Positions 45,990-55,175 of a DNA stretch of 64,000 nucleotides are shown here, one piece after another. The position numbers and the translations under genes are program-made. This stretch comes from UBA6163 sp031411655. Its GTDB lineage: Bacteria; Planctomycetota; Planctomycetia; Pirellulales; Pirellulaceae. A model generated the notes under the pieces. It saw only the letters and a program-made list of their open reading frames with translations. It was not told where the DNA came from and made no database searches. The stretch is taken from positions 1 through 64,000 of the forward strand of contig JANOBM010000090.1 of the NCBI GenBank assembly GCA_031411655.1, read 5' to 3'. Position 1 is the first letter of the stretch, and each line of letters opens with the position of its first letter.

Positions 45990-47273
45990 CTACGCTGACC
46001 CAAGTCGTTTGATGATTTCTGCCGCAGCGGCAATGCCACTGCTCATCGCCCCGTGTATCGAAGGTGTTTCCAAATGATCACCGCAAAGGATCACGTCGGC
46101 GTGTCGCCGAATGGAATCGATTTTGTCCAGTGGCGTTGTGGGCAAACCGTAGGGCACGCGATACGTTCGTAAGTGCCTCCATGAATTGGTCTCATCACCA
46201 AACCATCGACTCAGCTGCTCGCGAACCGCTTCCAGTTCGTCATCGCTGGAAGACACAGATGGTTCGCCGCACCCGGGAACGCTGACCGAAACCAGACATC
46301 GGCCTTGCGGCGCGTACGACGGAGCAACGTCGCTGAGCACCGATACCGATCCGATTCGATGCCTGGCGTCGCGTTGATATTCATCTCCTGCAAGGATTAA
46401 ACATCGACGTCGATCGGGAGATTGATCGCAGGCAAAGTAATGAGTAGTTGTCGATTGCCATTTCGACTCTAAGGATCGATCACCTAGCAGTCGCGCCGCA
46501 GCGGTGTTTTCGGTTGCAACGACGATTTGTGCTGGTGCGAGTTTTTCACCACTACTGAGGCGAATTTCGCCATTCTCTATGGATTCAACCGATGTTGAAA
46601 GGGAGAGAGACCCGCGAGGCAGTTCATCTGCGAGCTGCCTGGGAATCGCTGCCATCCCGTCGGCCGGTAGGGCAATGTCGCCTGAAGCGAACATACGAAA
46701 CACAAACTCAAGCATCCGGCTGGACGTCTGAAGGCTAGGGTCCAGAAATACGCCTCCTAGGAACGGTCGAAAGAAATATTCGATCATGGACGTGGAAAAA
46801 CCTTCGTCTGCAAGTCGCTTCTCCGTGCTTGAATGTGGTCGGTTGAACAAGTCGACCAGTGATCCTTTGCAGGATCGATGTCGTAAACGAGCAATGCGAA
46901 TTTTGTCGGCGAGGGTCCCAACTGGCGACATGAGCGTTTGAAAGGCTTGCATCGGACGGCGCCATGGGTCACCGATCATCGAAAACCGACCATTCATTCG
47001 AATGACGGCGCCAGGCTCGAAAGGATGGAGCCGGAGCTTCTTATAGTCGAGCAATTCTCGGCACGCCGGGTACGCAGTAAGCAATACTTGGAAGCCATGG
47101 TCGAGTGTAAATCCATCCACGACGTCGGTTCGTACCCGTCCGCCGACACGGTCGGTAGCCTCAAGAACACGCACTCCAACGCCGGCGTTGACCAGTCGTT
47201 TCGCACAGGATAAGCCGGCCAGGCCGGCACCAACAACGATCACATTTCCTTGGATTGTCTTGCTCAACGCCAC
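45990..47273 (-). CDS. FAD-dependent amine oxidase/phytoene desaturase-like oxidoreductase
   Basis: A 427-residue flavoprotein. The dinucleotide-binding motif VVGAGLAGLSCAKRL at residues about 13-27 is followed by EATDRVGGRVRTD, the GG motif of the amine-oxidase/phytoene-desaturase superfamily. The C-terminal CGDHLETPSIHGAMSSGIAAA binds the FAD pyrophosphate in this family. No signal peptide. The family covers carotenoid desaturases, protoporphyrinogen oxidases and polyamine oxidases; the substrate cannot be set. It diverges from the caspase-like gene with 113 bp between starts. Confidence 0.85.
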   Translation of the reverse strand: MALSKTIQGNVIVVGAGLAGLSCAKRLVNAGVGVRVLEATDRVGGRVRTDVVDGFTLDHGFQVLLTAYPACRELLDYKKLRLHPFEPGAVIRMNGRFSMIGDPWRRPMQAFQTLMSPVGTLADKIRIARLRHRSCKGSLVDLFNRPHSSTEKRLADEGFSTSMIEYFFRPFLGGVFLDPSLQTSSRMLEFVFRMFASGDIALPADGMAAIPRQLADELPRGSLSLSTSVESIENGEIRLSSGEKLAPAQIVVATENTAAARLLGDRSLESKWQSTTTHYFACDQSPDRRRCLILAGDEYQRDARHRIGSVSVLSDVAPSYAPQGRCLVSVSVPGCGEPSVSSSDDELEAVREQLSRWFGDETNSWRHLRTYRVPYGLPTTPLDKIDSIRRHADVILCGDHLETPSIHGAMSSGIAAAAEIIKRLGSA

Positions 47274-47386
47274 GTTTCTTAAACCCAGTCAAAAACCTGC
47301 GACACCAAATTGCTTGCCGCGATGAAATACAAAGTTGGTCTCAAGACCTGCAGGTGGGAAGTTATACTCTAGAGCGTCAGGACTGC

Positions 47387-49096
47387 ATGGTCCCATACGC
47401 TTCACCGAATGATGTCCTTTTCCGGAAAGTTCCTCCGTTGTCTTTATCCGCCTTCAATCGTTTCGGTTTTCTGTTAATCACCGTCTCTTGGGTGTTACCG
47501 GCACCACATTGCCTGGCAAAGGACTATTTTTTGACTCTTGGTGGCGGGTACGAACCGAGCGGTAACCAAGTCTCCTTAGAGAAAAACGTCCAGTTCTTTC
47601 AGCGTACCCTCCATCGCCTAGGCCATGGTCCCGCAAATCACATGATCCTATTTTCCGATGGTCGGTCGATCGAACGTGACCTTCAATACAATGAACTGTC
47701 CGCAGAAATTTCACCTGCGACTGAGTGGATGACCCGCATCATGGGAGACGAAAGCCAGTTGCATCGAAGGTACCGTGACCATCAGGTCTCTCCTGTGTTT
47801 GGCAGTCTGCGATTGGCGTGGATCGACGAAGCATTTCAAACGTTAAACAGTCAGTTGCAGGATGGCGATCGCTTGATCGTTTATGCGACTGCACATGGTG
47901 GACCTGCGGAATCTGAGTCAGGAGATTACTCTGAATCCGCATCGACTGGCGGTACCCGTAAAACTCGAAATACTACTTTGTCACTTTGGAACGATGAATC
48001 GATTACCGTTCAGCAGTGGACAAAGCACTTGGACCGCTTGCCGCCAAACGTCGACGTAATCATGGTGATGGTCCAGTGCTATTCGGGTGGCTTTGCCCAG
48101 TCCATTTTTAATCACGGCGATTTTGAACAAGGGCTTAGCCCAAGGCGGCGATGTGGCTTTTTCTCACAAGTCCATGATCGGCCGGCGGCAGGCTGTACGG
48201 CGGAGGTCAACGAAGTGGATTACCAAGAGTACAGTTCCTTTTTCTGGGCCGCTCTTGGTGGCGTCACTCGCACTGGTGAATCAATCCCGAGTTGTGACTA
48301 CGACAGCAGCGGAATGGTTACTTTGAACGAAGCGCACGCATATGCAGTCATTCATAGCGATAATATTGACATCCCCGTTCAAACATCCGGCGAACTCCTT
48401 CGCCGTGTAAGCAAACTGGGAAAGCCTCAAACTGTGGCGACTAGCACCGACAAGCCGGCTGAAAGGACGACACTCTCAGGCCTCATCGGTCTCTTGGGTG
48501 GAGACGATGAGATCTCTATCGAGCCTCGGGAGCCTCAGCTTCTTTCCCTTTCAGAAACGATTCAAAGCGTTCATTCGCTTGCTAGTCCTGATCAGCAAGC
48601 AATCATCGATGCATTGGTGGCGAAGCTCCAAATCGATACCAACCAACCGTGTCTGTCCGTACAACGGCTATGTTCTAAGCAAAAGAAGCAGGTTGATACA
48701 TCGGAATCGCGGTACGTCGCCCTCAGCGACAAGGCAGCGACGACTCGTGAAGCACTAGTCGAAGCACTTCAGACACGTTGGCCCGAGTTGGATCAGACTG
48801 GCTACAGTCCCATCATTACGACTCTTACCACGACGCTTGCTGAGGAGTTTATGACGACCATTGAATCGCTTCCGGAGTCGTCTGCGTGGGAAGCCGTTGA
48901 AGCACGCGTTGCCGAAGTTGGCGAGCGACTTGAGCACGATGAGAGGCAAGAGGCTCTCGCAAGGCGACTTTTGCGTACCATTCAAGATGTCTTGCTAGAA
49001 GCCAATCTGCCCCAAGTGGCACCGCAAGAGGTTTGTGATCGATTTAAAGACTTGGAGAAGCTTCAGTCCACGGGTCTGGCCATCGCTGGTGGTTGA
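47387..49096 (+). CDS. Secreted caspase/legumain-like (clan CD) cysteine peptidase
   Basis: A 569-residue protein. The start ATG 47387 gives a signal peptide with a hydrophobic core (FGFLLITVSWVLPAPHCLA); an upstream in-frame ATG at 47255 lies in the divergent gene. The catalytic pattern of clan CD is present: a hydrophobic strand ending in His170 (RLIVYATAHGGP) and a second ending in Cys231 (VDVIMVMVQCYSGGF). Between the fold and a long helical C-terminus (about 400-569) stands D304-E315, whose sequence DYDSSGMVTLNE fits the 12-residue EF-hand calcium loop (D1, D3, S5, T9, E12). An N-terminal GGGYEPSGNQVSLEKNV is typical of C13-like bacterial proteins. Its function is unknown. Its end overlaps the next, opposite gene by 34 bp. 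Confidence 0.75.
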   Translation: MVPYASPNDVLFRKVPPLSLSAFNRFGFLLITVSWVLPAPHCLAKDYFLTLGGGYEPSGNQVSLEKNVQFFQRTLHRLGHGPANHMILFSDGRSIERDLQYNELSAEISPATEWMTRIMGDESQLHRRYRDHQVSPVFGSLRLAWIDEAFQTLNSQLQDGDRLIVYATAHGGPAESESGDYSESASTGGTRKTRNTTLSLWNDESITVQQWTKHLDRLPPNVDVIMVMVQCYSGGFAQSIFNHGDFEQGLSPRRRCGFFSQVHDRPAAGCTAEVNEVDYQEYSSFFWAALGGVTRTGESIPSCDYDSSGMVTLNEAHAYAVIHSDNIDIPVQTSGELLRRVSKLGKPQTVATSTDKPAERTTLSGLIGLLGGDDEISIEPREPQLLSLSETIQSVHSLASPDQQAIIDALVAKLQIDTNQPCLSVQRLCSKQKKQVDTSESRYVALSDKAATTREALVEALQTRWPELDQTGYSPIITTLTTTLAEEFMTTIESLPESSAWEAVEARVAEVGERLEHDERQEALARRLLRTIQDVLLEANLPQVAPQEVCDRFKDLEKLQSTGLAIAGG

Positions 49097-49977
49097 ACGA
49101 CACCACGGATGATTCGTTCGACCTGTGCCCGCTCCGATGCGGTAAAGGCTTGAAACGGCTGCGCCATGACGTCATTGCAAATGCCAAGGATCGACAACGC
49201 ACATTTGATCGCTTTGACTACCGACGAAGCCGGGTTTGAACCGATCGCGTACATTCTTCCCAGTCGTAATACTTGCTCTTGCATCGAGTCCGTCGATTGC
49301 CCATGGATTGCTGTTTCGTACAAAGAGACAAACAATCGAGGATAGACGTTCGCTCCTCCATGAACGCCTCCCTTGCCGCCTGCTGCAAGGGCTTCGACCA
49401 GCAAACTTTCGGGACCAATCAGTACGTTATAATCTTCCCTCGCCGCCGCGATCTTTACCACTCGGCGAAAATAGTCCAAGTCGCCAGAGCTGTCTTTTAA
49501 CCCAACACAGTTCGACCAACTCAACGATTCCCGAATGATCTCTGGCTCATAAACCAATTTAGTCATGGAGGGCATGTTGTAGAGCATGACAGGCAATGGT
49601 AAGTCTGGAACGATCTGCGAGAGATAGTCGAGCAGTTCATCTTGACCGGCTGGAAAATAGTATGGAGGCGCTAGTACAAGCCCGGACGCACCCGCGTCAA
49701 AGGCATGGTGGGCAAGGCTCATGGATTCAAAATACGACGGATGCGTGATGCCCACGAGGACTGGTACTCGCCCTTGCGCCTGGCGCGTTGCGACCGAAAT
49801 CGTTCGATTTTGAAGTTCAAGTGAAAGGGAGGGGCCTTCACCGGTCGTTCCCAGGACGAAAATACCATGTACACCACCTTCGATCACATGATCGATAAGT
49901 CGACAGAACGCAGGCTCGTCTAATTGATTCGCGCTCAAGAGCGGCGTTACCAGTGGTGGAATGATCCCTCGAAACAT
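49063..49977 (-). CDS. Dihydrodipicolinate synthase/N-acetylneuraminate lyase family aldolase
   Basis: A 304-residue class I aldolase from ATG 49977 (an ATG at 50043 adds 22 unlikely residues). Family motifs: FRGIIPPLVTPL, GTTGEGPSLS (substrate-carboxylate loop), the tyrosine in MLYNMPSMT and the Schiff-base lysine in CVGLKDSSGD. A GGANVYPRLFVSLY follows. DHDPS, N-acetylneuraminate lyase, KDG and hydroxyproline-type aldolases share these. The GGANV segment resembles DapA-like paralogues of planctomycetes rather than a housekeeping DapA; no lysine genes are nearby, so the substrate is open. The gene ends inside the caspase-like gene of the opposite strand. Confidence 0.85.
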   Translation of the reverse strand: MFRGIIPPLVTPLLSANQLDEPAFCRLIDHVIEGGVHGIFVLGTTGEGPSLSLELQNRTISVATRQAQGRVPVLVGITHPSYFESMSLAHHAFDAGASGLVLAPPYYFPAGQDELLDYLSQIVPDLPLPVMLYNMPSMTKLVYEPEIIRESLSWSNCVGLKDSSGDLDYFRRVVKIAAAREDYNVLIGPESLLVEALAAGGKGGVHGGANVYPRLFVSLYETAIHGQSTDSMQEQVLRLGRMYAIGSNPASSVVKAIKCALSILGICNDVMAQPFQAFTASERAQVERIIRGVVQPPAMARPVD

Positions 49978-50063
49978 AGTTGCCTCGCACTGAAACGGGT
50001 CCAAGTGTTTTGTGGTCCTTGAGTGCAGTGGCTGACGAGCCACAGCAGTCAGTCGAATGGGTT

Positions 50064-51398
50064 TTAAATGACCGTGTATCCGAGGGCTGTAAGTTTCTCG
50101 GAAAGCGTCTTCTTCGCTTGGTACTCGCCATGAACCAGGCGTATCTGTTTGGGGCGTTCTGCGAAGCCATCGACGAAACGTAATAAGTCCGCTTGGTCAC
50201 CGTGCGCGGAATAGCCTGTGATCGTATGGGTCTTGGCATTGATTTCGAATCGTTTCCCATCCAGTCGAACCCATTCACCTGCGGATTGAATGTAATGTCC
50301 GGGCGTGCCCGATGCTTGGTAGCCGACGAACACAATGTCGGTTTCAGGCCGGCCAAGGAACTTCTTTAGGTAATTGACCACGCGGCCACCGGCGCACATG
50401 CCACCCCCCGCGATCACGATCGCCGGCGCGTGGCTTTTTAGTAAGCCGTTGACCGTCTCCAAATGCTGCTCGTGATCGCCAATCGTCTCTAAATTTCGAA
50501 ACACAAGTGGCTGGTCGTCAATCGACAATACACGCTTTGCTTCATTGCCCCAAAAACTTTGAAGCGAGTTGTAAATCTCTGTATACCGCGTTGCGAGCGG
50601 TGAATCGACAATCACGCGTACGTCATCAAGATGCGAGCAAAGTGCGTAGTGCTGCAATCGTTCAAAGATATTATTCATCTCCAGCAGCAAGTCTTGAGTT
50701 CTTCCAAGGCTGAATGCGGGAATGATGGTAAGCCCACCATCGCTAAGCGTATGGCAAAGAATGGATTCTAACTGGTGCTGACGATTGACCAGCGGTTCAT
50801 GAAGTCGATCGCCATAGGTGCTTTCAAGCACCAAAAGATCCGCACGCGGAGGGCTGACTGGCGGATTAAGGAGCGGCGACTCTTGCGGTCCCAAATCTCC
50901 GGAGAATACCGCAACCGTCCCGTCACTGTTTTCAATTTCAAAGATCGTTGATCCCAGCACGTGCCCCGCAGGCGAGAGGCGTATCTGAGCCCCGCCCTCT
51001 ATCGGATGCCACTGACCATAAGGGATCGGGCGGAGCATCTTGGAGATGTTCTTCAAGAAAAAATCAATAGCACGCTTGTTCTTGGTGAAACCGATCCGAA
51101 GCGTGTCTTCCATGACCAGCGGGACAAGCTTTGCCGTTGGCGGGCTACAGTAGACAGGGCCTTGAAAACCAGCGCCAAGCAAATAGGGAACTCGTCCAAT
51201 GTGATCGACATGCACATGGGTCAGCAGTAAAGCCGTGATACCCTGCAAAGAAAAGTCGATCTCAGGGTTTGGATGCTTGGCTGCATCATGGCCTTGAAAT
51301 GTCCCACAATCGACCAGCACGCTTTGGGCTGGTCCTGTCCAATATTGGTGGCATGAACCGGTGACTCCGTCAAATGCACCATGGTGGACTAACTTCAT
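50064..51398 (-). CDS. Metallo-beta-lactamase-fold beta-CASP RNA-specificity hydrolase
   Basis: A 444-residue protein from ATG 51398 (an upstream ATG at 51482 adds 28 residues that do not fit). The metallo-beta-lactamase motif HVHVDHIGR (THVHVDH) is followed by SPAGHVLGS, FSGDLG and TYGDRLHE. The second half has the beta-CASP motifs (IPAFSLGRTQDLLLEM, GGMCAGGRVVNYL) and ends in YSAHGDQADLLRFVDGF, the RMMBL zinc/RNA-specificity motif. This is the YSH1/CPSF73-like layout of exonucleases or endonucleases acting on RNA. RNase J is less likely because its C-terminal domain is lacking. Confidence 0.88.
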   Translation of the reverse strand: MKLVHHGAFDGVTGSCHQYWTGPAQSVLVDCGTFQGHDAAKHPNPEIDFSLQGITALLLTHVHVDHIGRVPYLLGAGFQGPVYCSPPTAKLVPLVMEDTLRIGFTKNKRAIDFFLKNISKMLRPIPYGQWHPIEGGAQIRLSPAGHVLGSTIFEIENSDGTVAVFSGDLGPQESPLLNPPVSPPRADLLVLESTYGDRLHEPLVNRQHQLESILCHTLSDGGLTIIPAFSLGRTQDLLLEMNNIFERLQHYALCSHLDDVRVIVDSPLATRYTEIYNSLQSFWGNEAKRVLSIDDQPLVFRNLETIGDHEQHLETVNGLLKSHAPAIVIAGGGMCAGGRVVNYLKKFLGRPETDIVFVGYQASGTPGHYIQSAGEWVRLDGKRFEINAKTHTITGYSAHGDQADLLRFVDGFAERPKQIRLVHGEYQAKKTLSEKLTALGYTVI

Positions 51399-51456
51399 CG
51401 ACGTTTGCTTTCGAACATGGGAAAGGAGAAGTTTACGAACGTTATCTGCGGATCGG

Positions 51457-52743
51457 TTAGCGGCGTTGCAGCTGCGAATCACAAAAGTCTAAGAATTTTT
51501 CCCAGTCATAAGCGGTCAGGCCATGTTCGCCACTACGGATGTGATAGCCCATGCTTCCTTCCCTACGTGGCTGACCGATCGCGGGCATCTCCACCTGCTC
51601 AATCACAGATTTCCCGAACAGTTTATAAACGGGCGCTGCCCCGACCAATGACAGATATTCACCGCGTGGGTCAGCCCAAAGGTCTGCCGAGGCGCTTGTG
51701 ACATAAATCGGTCTCGGTGCGATGAGTCCGAGTATTTGATGCTGGTCAACGGGAAGCTCGGACTCTTTCCCCGCATAGTTCGCGAAACGGTTGCAGAACC
51801 AATGGGGAAAGCTTGTCGTGATTCGAGCAACTGTTTCACCATAAGCGCGGCGCGACAAAGCGGCGCCGCCACATCCGGAATTGTTACTGCATGCGATCCA
51901 AAAACGAGGGTCCTCTGCGGCTGCCCAAACGGCTGCTTTACCGCCGCGAGAATGCCCGATGACCGCGACTTTCGAATGATCGACCTCGTCCATTGTCATC
52001 AAGTAGTCCAACGCGCGGCTCGCGCCCCAGCCCCAGGCGGACAGCGATTTCCAGGCATCTTCTGGTTGTGATTTCTGATCCGGTTGTCCAGCTGCGCGTG
52101 CAAACGCGCCTCGTACACCTTCCGCGAAGCCGTCGGCACGATCCGGGTCGATCGCCATCGTTGATACAGCGGCAGTGACGTAGCCACGTTTCAGCAGTGT
52201 CGCAATCGGCCAGAACGGAGTTTCAACAGCGATCGCTTTTTCGAAATCGGGAAACTCTTGATTGTTGATATGCACGACAGCCGGCATAGCGTTTGCTCCA
52301 TTTGTCTCCTTTGCGTTCTTAGAAGGTAAGAAGACTAGCAATGGAAATTGATAATGTTCCGATTCGATCGCGATATCGACGATGACCGAACGACCTACCG
52401 CACCCAAGCCAAACAAATCTTTTCTCTCTTCGATGACCTCGAAAGTCACTTGGTAGTCTGCCGTTGGACGTCGACCATAGACGTACGAGCGAAACAGCTC
52501 CATCGTTTCTTCTCGCCGTGCAGGCCATTGCGAGGCTTCTGTTACGATGGATCCACTGGCCAGTCGAAGAGGGTCCGGGAGCGTGTACTTAGGAACGAGC
52601 GATTCGACGTAGTTGAATTCACTCCGCGATTGCGAAAGCTTGGCGACAAGGGCTTCGTCGGCTTGCCATGGCGAGTCGGCGCGACTCGCATGAGACATGC
52701 ATGCAAGACACACTGCCAGCAATACGGAAAGATTGCGACTCAT
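51457..52743 (-). CDS. Secreted CE15-like (glucuronoyl esterase/acetyl xylan esterase-type) hydrolase
   Basis: A 428-residue protein from ATG 52743 with a signal peptide (NLSVLLAVCLACMSHASRAD). The nucleophile elbow VIGHSRGGKAAVWAAAEDPR holds the serine, close to the G-C-S-R-x-G-K-A-A pattern of CE15. NNSGCGGAALSRR and PHWFCNRFANY match CE15 as well, and IAPRPIYVTSASADLWADP carries the acid; the catalytic histidine falls in RSGEHGLTAYDWEKFLDF. Members cleave glucuronate esters between lignin and xylan or related bonds; the bacterial substrate range is wider. A longer frame up to 52938 lacks a signal peptide at its start. Confidence 0.85.
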   Translation of the reverse strand: MSRNLSVLLAVCLACMSHASRADSPWQADEALVAKLSQSRSEFNYVESLVPKYTLPDPLRLASGSIVTEASQWPARREETMELFRSYVYGRRPTADYQVTFEVIEERKDLFGLGAVGRSVIVDIAIESEHYQFPLLVFLPSKNAKETNGANAMPAVVHINNQEFPDFEKAIAVETPFWPIATLLKRGYVTAAVSTMAIDPDRADGFAEGVRGAFARAAGQPDQKSQPEDAWKSLSAWGWGASRALDYLMTMDEVDHSKVAVIGHSRGGKAAVWAAAEDPRFWIACSNNSGCGGAALSRRAYGETVARITTSFPHWFCNRFANYAGKESELPVDQHQILGLIAPRPIYVTSASADLWADPRGEYLSLVGAAPVYKLFGKSVIEQVEMPAIGQPRREGSMGYHIRSGEHGLTAYDWEKFLDFCDSQLQRR

Positions 52744-52774
52744 CGAAAACTCGTTGAATGGAGTAAACGTAAAT

Positions 52775-54472
52775 TCATTTGCCGGAACGTAGGCGATCGA
52801 AGTACTCTTTTGCATGTTGACGTTCGGCTCGCGGCAAGGACTGATTCTCAAGTGGATCACTCTCATCACTGATTGCGCCCAGCACCGCTTGCTTGACGTC
52901 TTCACGGGTGGCCCCTTTGCGGTTGGGACCATCGGCAAAGCCTGCGTTCATTCCCCTGCCTTGTTTCGGTTCGCCTCTCACCTGGGACTCGTAACTCTGC
53001 GCGCTGCCATCTTTTTCTTCGGGCCCGCTCAGTCCCGATCCTTTGCCCAACCCATACTTGGAACCGCCTTTGCCAGGGTTTTTACCTAGCTTCCCCTCAC
53101 CTTGCCCATCGCCCTCTCCTTCGCCTTGTCCGCCTCCTTGGCATTCTTTGCAGCCTTGCCCCGAACAATTACGGCAACGCATTTGGTCTTTACTTTGCGA
53201 AAGCGTATCGAGTGTTTCTTCGATATCTTGGAGTTGCTCCATCGCGTCCTGCATGTCGCCGAGCTGTTCTGACATTCCTTCGAGGGCCTCTGCAGCCTGT
53301 TCCGCATCGCCTTTCGCCATCGCATCGGCGGCCGCTTGCATCGACTCTGCCATCTTTTGCATGCTCTGCATTTGTCCGTCTTTCGCCTCAAGCTGATTGA
53401 GTTCTTGCTGCATCTTGGCTGCGTCGTCGGACCGACCTTCTTTCCGTGCGTCCTCGATCTTTTGTTGGAGGTCCTGTTTTTCGCGTTCGTGCTCGTCGGC
53501 CGCTTGCTTGAGTTGCTTGCCCAAAGCTTCCACTTGTTTCTGCAAGGCTTGCTTTTCCGCTTCGGTCAATTTTTCGCTACGGAGTTTTTCTGCAAGCGTC
53601 TTAGCCTGTTCTTTTGCGTCAGCAAAATCACCTTCCTTCATTGCCTTGACAATCTTCTCAGCGGGCCCTTTCTCATGCTCGCTCATCTTGGAAAGACTTT
53701 GTTTCATTGCATCAGGAGAACCGAGTTGTTTGCGCCGTTCATCGAGCTGCTTCTTAAGGTCATTGATGGCGATCAATGCCTCTTTCGGCTTTACCGTTTC
53801 GCGCTGCGACATCTTCTCGATATCGGCCTCGATCTTTGAAAACATTTCGGCTGCGTCCTTCAGCCCCGCTGCCTCGGCCTTCTTTTTTTGCTCTTGGACC
53901 TTCTTTTTCAGCGCCTCCGTGGATTTCTTAATTTGATTCGCTTGGGCGATCATTTCGGCTGTCGGCGTTGAGGATGCGTTGCCAGGGGAAGCCGGCCCGA
54001 CCAGCAAGGCGACTGCAATCCCAATCGCCGGCAGGATCGGTAGCCAGCCCAAACGGCTCGGCGCGAGAGGAAATCGCTCGCTCACTTGCAATCGCTCCGC
54101 ACGGCGCGATGCATCGTCGATAAGCGCTTTTCCCATCGCTGTCCCACGGTCTTCCGACTTCATCGCAAGCACGCTGCTTAAACGCTGCTTCAGCTGAAAT
54201 CGAGCATCCACCTCGGTCGCAACCGTTACCATCGAAGGCGATCTGAAATAGACGAGCCCAAGGGAGACGAGCAGGGCTGCGACGGTCGATCCTACCACCC
54301 AGCCAACATTCCAGTTCTGCGGGTTCCAAGGAAGGACCCACACCGAACTTGCCCCGATCGCAAGTCCGGCGATCAGCCATGCCGCAAAAAGTGTCCAGCA
54401 GAGATATTTTGCAAATCCGCTGAACAAAAGCCTGCGGCGGGCTCCACGAACTTTCTTTTCGATCGGGTTCAT
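52775..54472 (-). CDS. Coiled-coil membrane protein with CxxCxGxG motif
   Basis: A 565-residue protein. Three hydrophobic helices lie near residues 18-44, 56-78 and 146-166, followed by a long highly charged coiled coil (about 180-420; very rich in K, E, Q and A). Then RCRNCSGQGCKECQGGG, two overlapping CxxCxGxG knuckles like those of DnaJ, would bind zinc. The C-terminal part is glycine- and glutamate-rich (GQGEGEGDGQGEG) and ends in a helix (RQHAKEYFDRLRSG). Similar membrane coiled-coil proteins of unknown role occur in planctomycetes. Function not assigned. Confidence 0.7.
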   Translation of the reverse strand: MNPIEKKVRGARRRLLFSGFAKYLCWTLFAAWLIAGLAIGASSVWVLPWNPQNWNVGWVVGSTVAALLVSLGLVYFRSPSMVTVATEVDARFQLKQRLSSVLAMKSEDRGTAMGKALIDDASRRAERLQVSERFPLAPSRLGWLPILPAIGIAVALLVGPASPGNASSTPTAEMIAQANQIKKSTEALKKKVQEQKKKAEAAGLKDAAEMFSKIEADIEKMSQRETVKPKEALIAINDLKKQLDERRKQLGSPDAMKQSLSKMSEHEKGPAEKIVKAMKEGDFADAKEQAKTLAEKLRSEKLTEAEKQALQKQVEALGKQLKQAADEHEREKQDLQQKIEDARKEGRSDDAAKMQQELNQLEAKDGQMQSMQKMAESMQAAADAMAKGDAEQAAEALEGMSEQLGDMQDAMEQLQDIEETLDTLSQSKDQMRCRNCSGQGCKECQGGGQGEGEGDGQGEGKLGKNPGKGGSKYGLGKGSGLSGPEEKDGSAQSYESQVRGEPKQGRGMNAGFADGPNRKGATREDVKQAVLGAISDESDPLENQSLPRAERQHAKEYFDRLRSGK

Positions 54473-54681
54473 GACTCTATTGCCTCAAATCGATAGTCGC
54501 AACATCCGGATCGGAGTGTATACCGTCTTTACGTTGCAAACGAAAACTTGCTTTATGGTCGGCTGACTCGAATACCACACTTCGCAATTGTATACGATTG
54601 CATTATCGCCGCCTTCGCCAGAAACGCGGATCCAGCGATGAAAGTCCGCAGTCGCTCCCCATTTCGTCCGAAGATGAGTTT

Positions 54682-55161
54682 ATGGCACAATCCGCAACCG
54701 ACAAATCCAGGTCAGCCCCCAGGTCAGCCCAGGGGCGAATGCTTCCCGACCCGGATGCTGCAGCCAACACAGACGTCGTGATTTACGACGGGGAATGTAA
54801 TTTCTGCAAGGCTCAAGTCGACCGGTTGCAAATGCTTGATGTTACCGGCCGTCGACTCAGCTTTCTTTCACTGCACGATCCGCGGGTTGCGGAGCGATAC
54901 CCCGAGTTAACCTACGACCAGTTGATGGAGCAAATGTACGTGGTGACGCCTGCCGGTCCTCAGTACGGAGGCTCGGACGCCGTTCGCTACCTCTCCCGCC
55001 GCTTGCCAATGCTGTGGCCAGTCATGCCAATTTTGCATCTTCCCGGAACCGCCCGCCTTTGGCGTTGGGCGTATCAGCAAGTCGCGAAGCGGCGGTACAA
55101 AATTAGCGGGCGCAGCCAGGACTGCGACAAAGGAGCTTGTTCCATCCACCTCAATCGCTAG
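54682..55161 (+). CDS. DCC-family (DUF393) thiol-disulfide oxidoreductase-like protein
   Basis: A 159-residue protein from ATG 54682 (ATG 54598 is an upstream alternative). The DCC motif D-G-x-C-x-F-C is present as VIYDGECNFCKAQVDRL, followed by RLSFLSLHDPRV, MYVVTPAGPQYGGSDAVRYLSRRLPMLWP and a C-terminal apolar helix with YQQVAKRRYK. The family shares a thioredoxin-like fold and a CxxC-type redox pair; its cellular role is not established. The last cysteines (DCDKGAC) may also take part. It diverges from the coiled-coil gene and ends 14 bp before purQ's end, which lies on the other strand. Confidence 0.85.
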   Translation: MAQSATDKSRSAPRSAQGRMLPDPDAAANTDVVIYDGECNFCKAQVDRLQMLDVTGRRLSFLSLHDPRVAERYPELTYDQLMEQMYVVTPAGPQYGGSDAVRYLSRRLPMLWPVMPILHLPGTARLWRWAYQQVAKRRYKISGRSQDCDKGACSIHLNR

Positions 55162-55175
55162 TCCGCTATTCCAAC

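Noticed and set aside
53336..53936. Long apolar plus-strand frames opposite the coiled-coil gene
   Set aside because: Shadow frames: the reverse complement of a Lys/Glu/Gln-rich coding region reads as Phe/Ser/Leu-rich.
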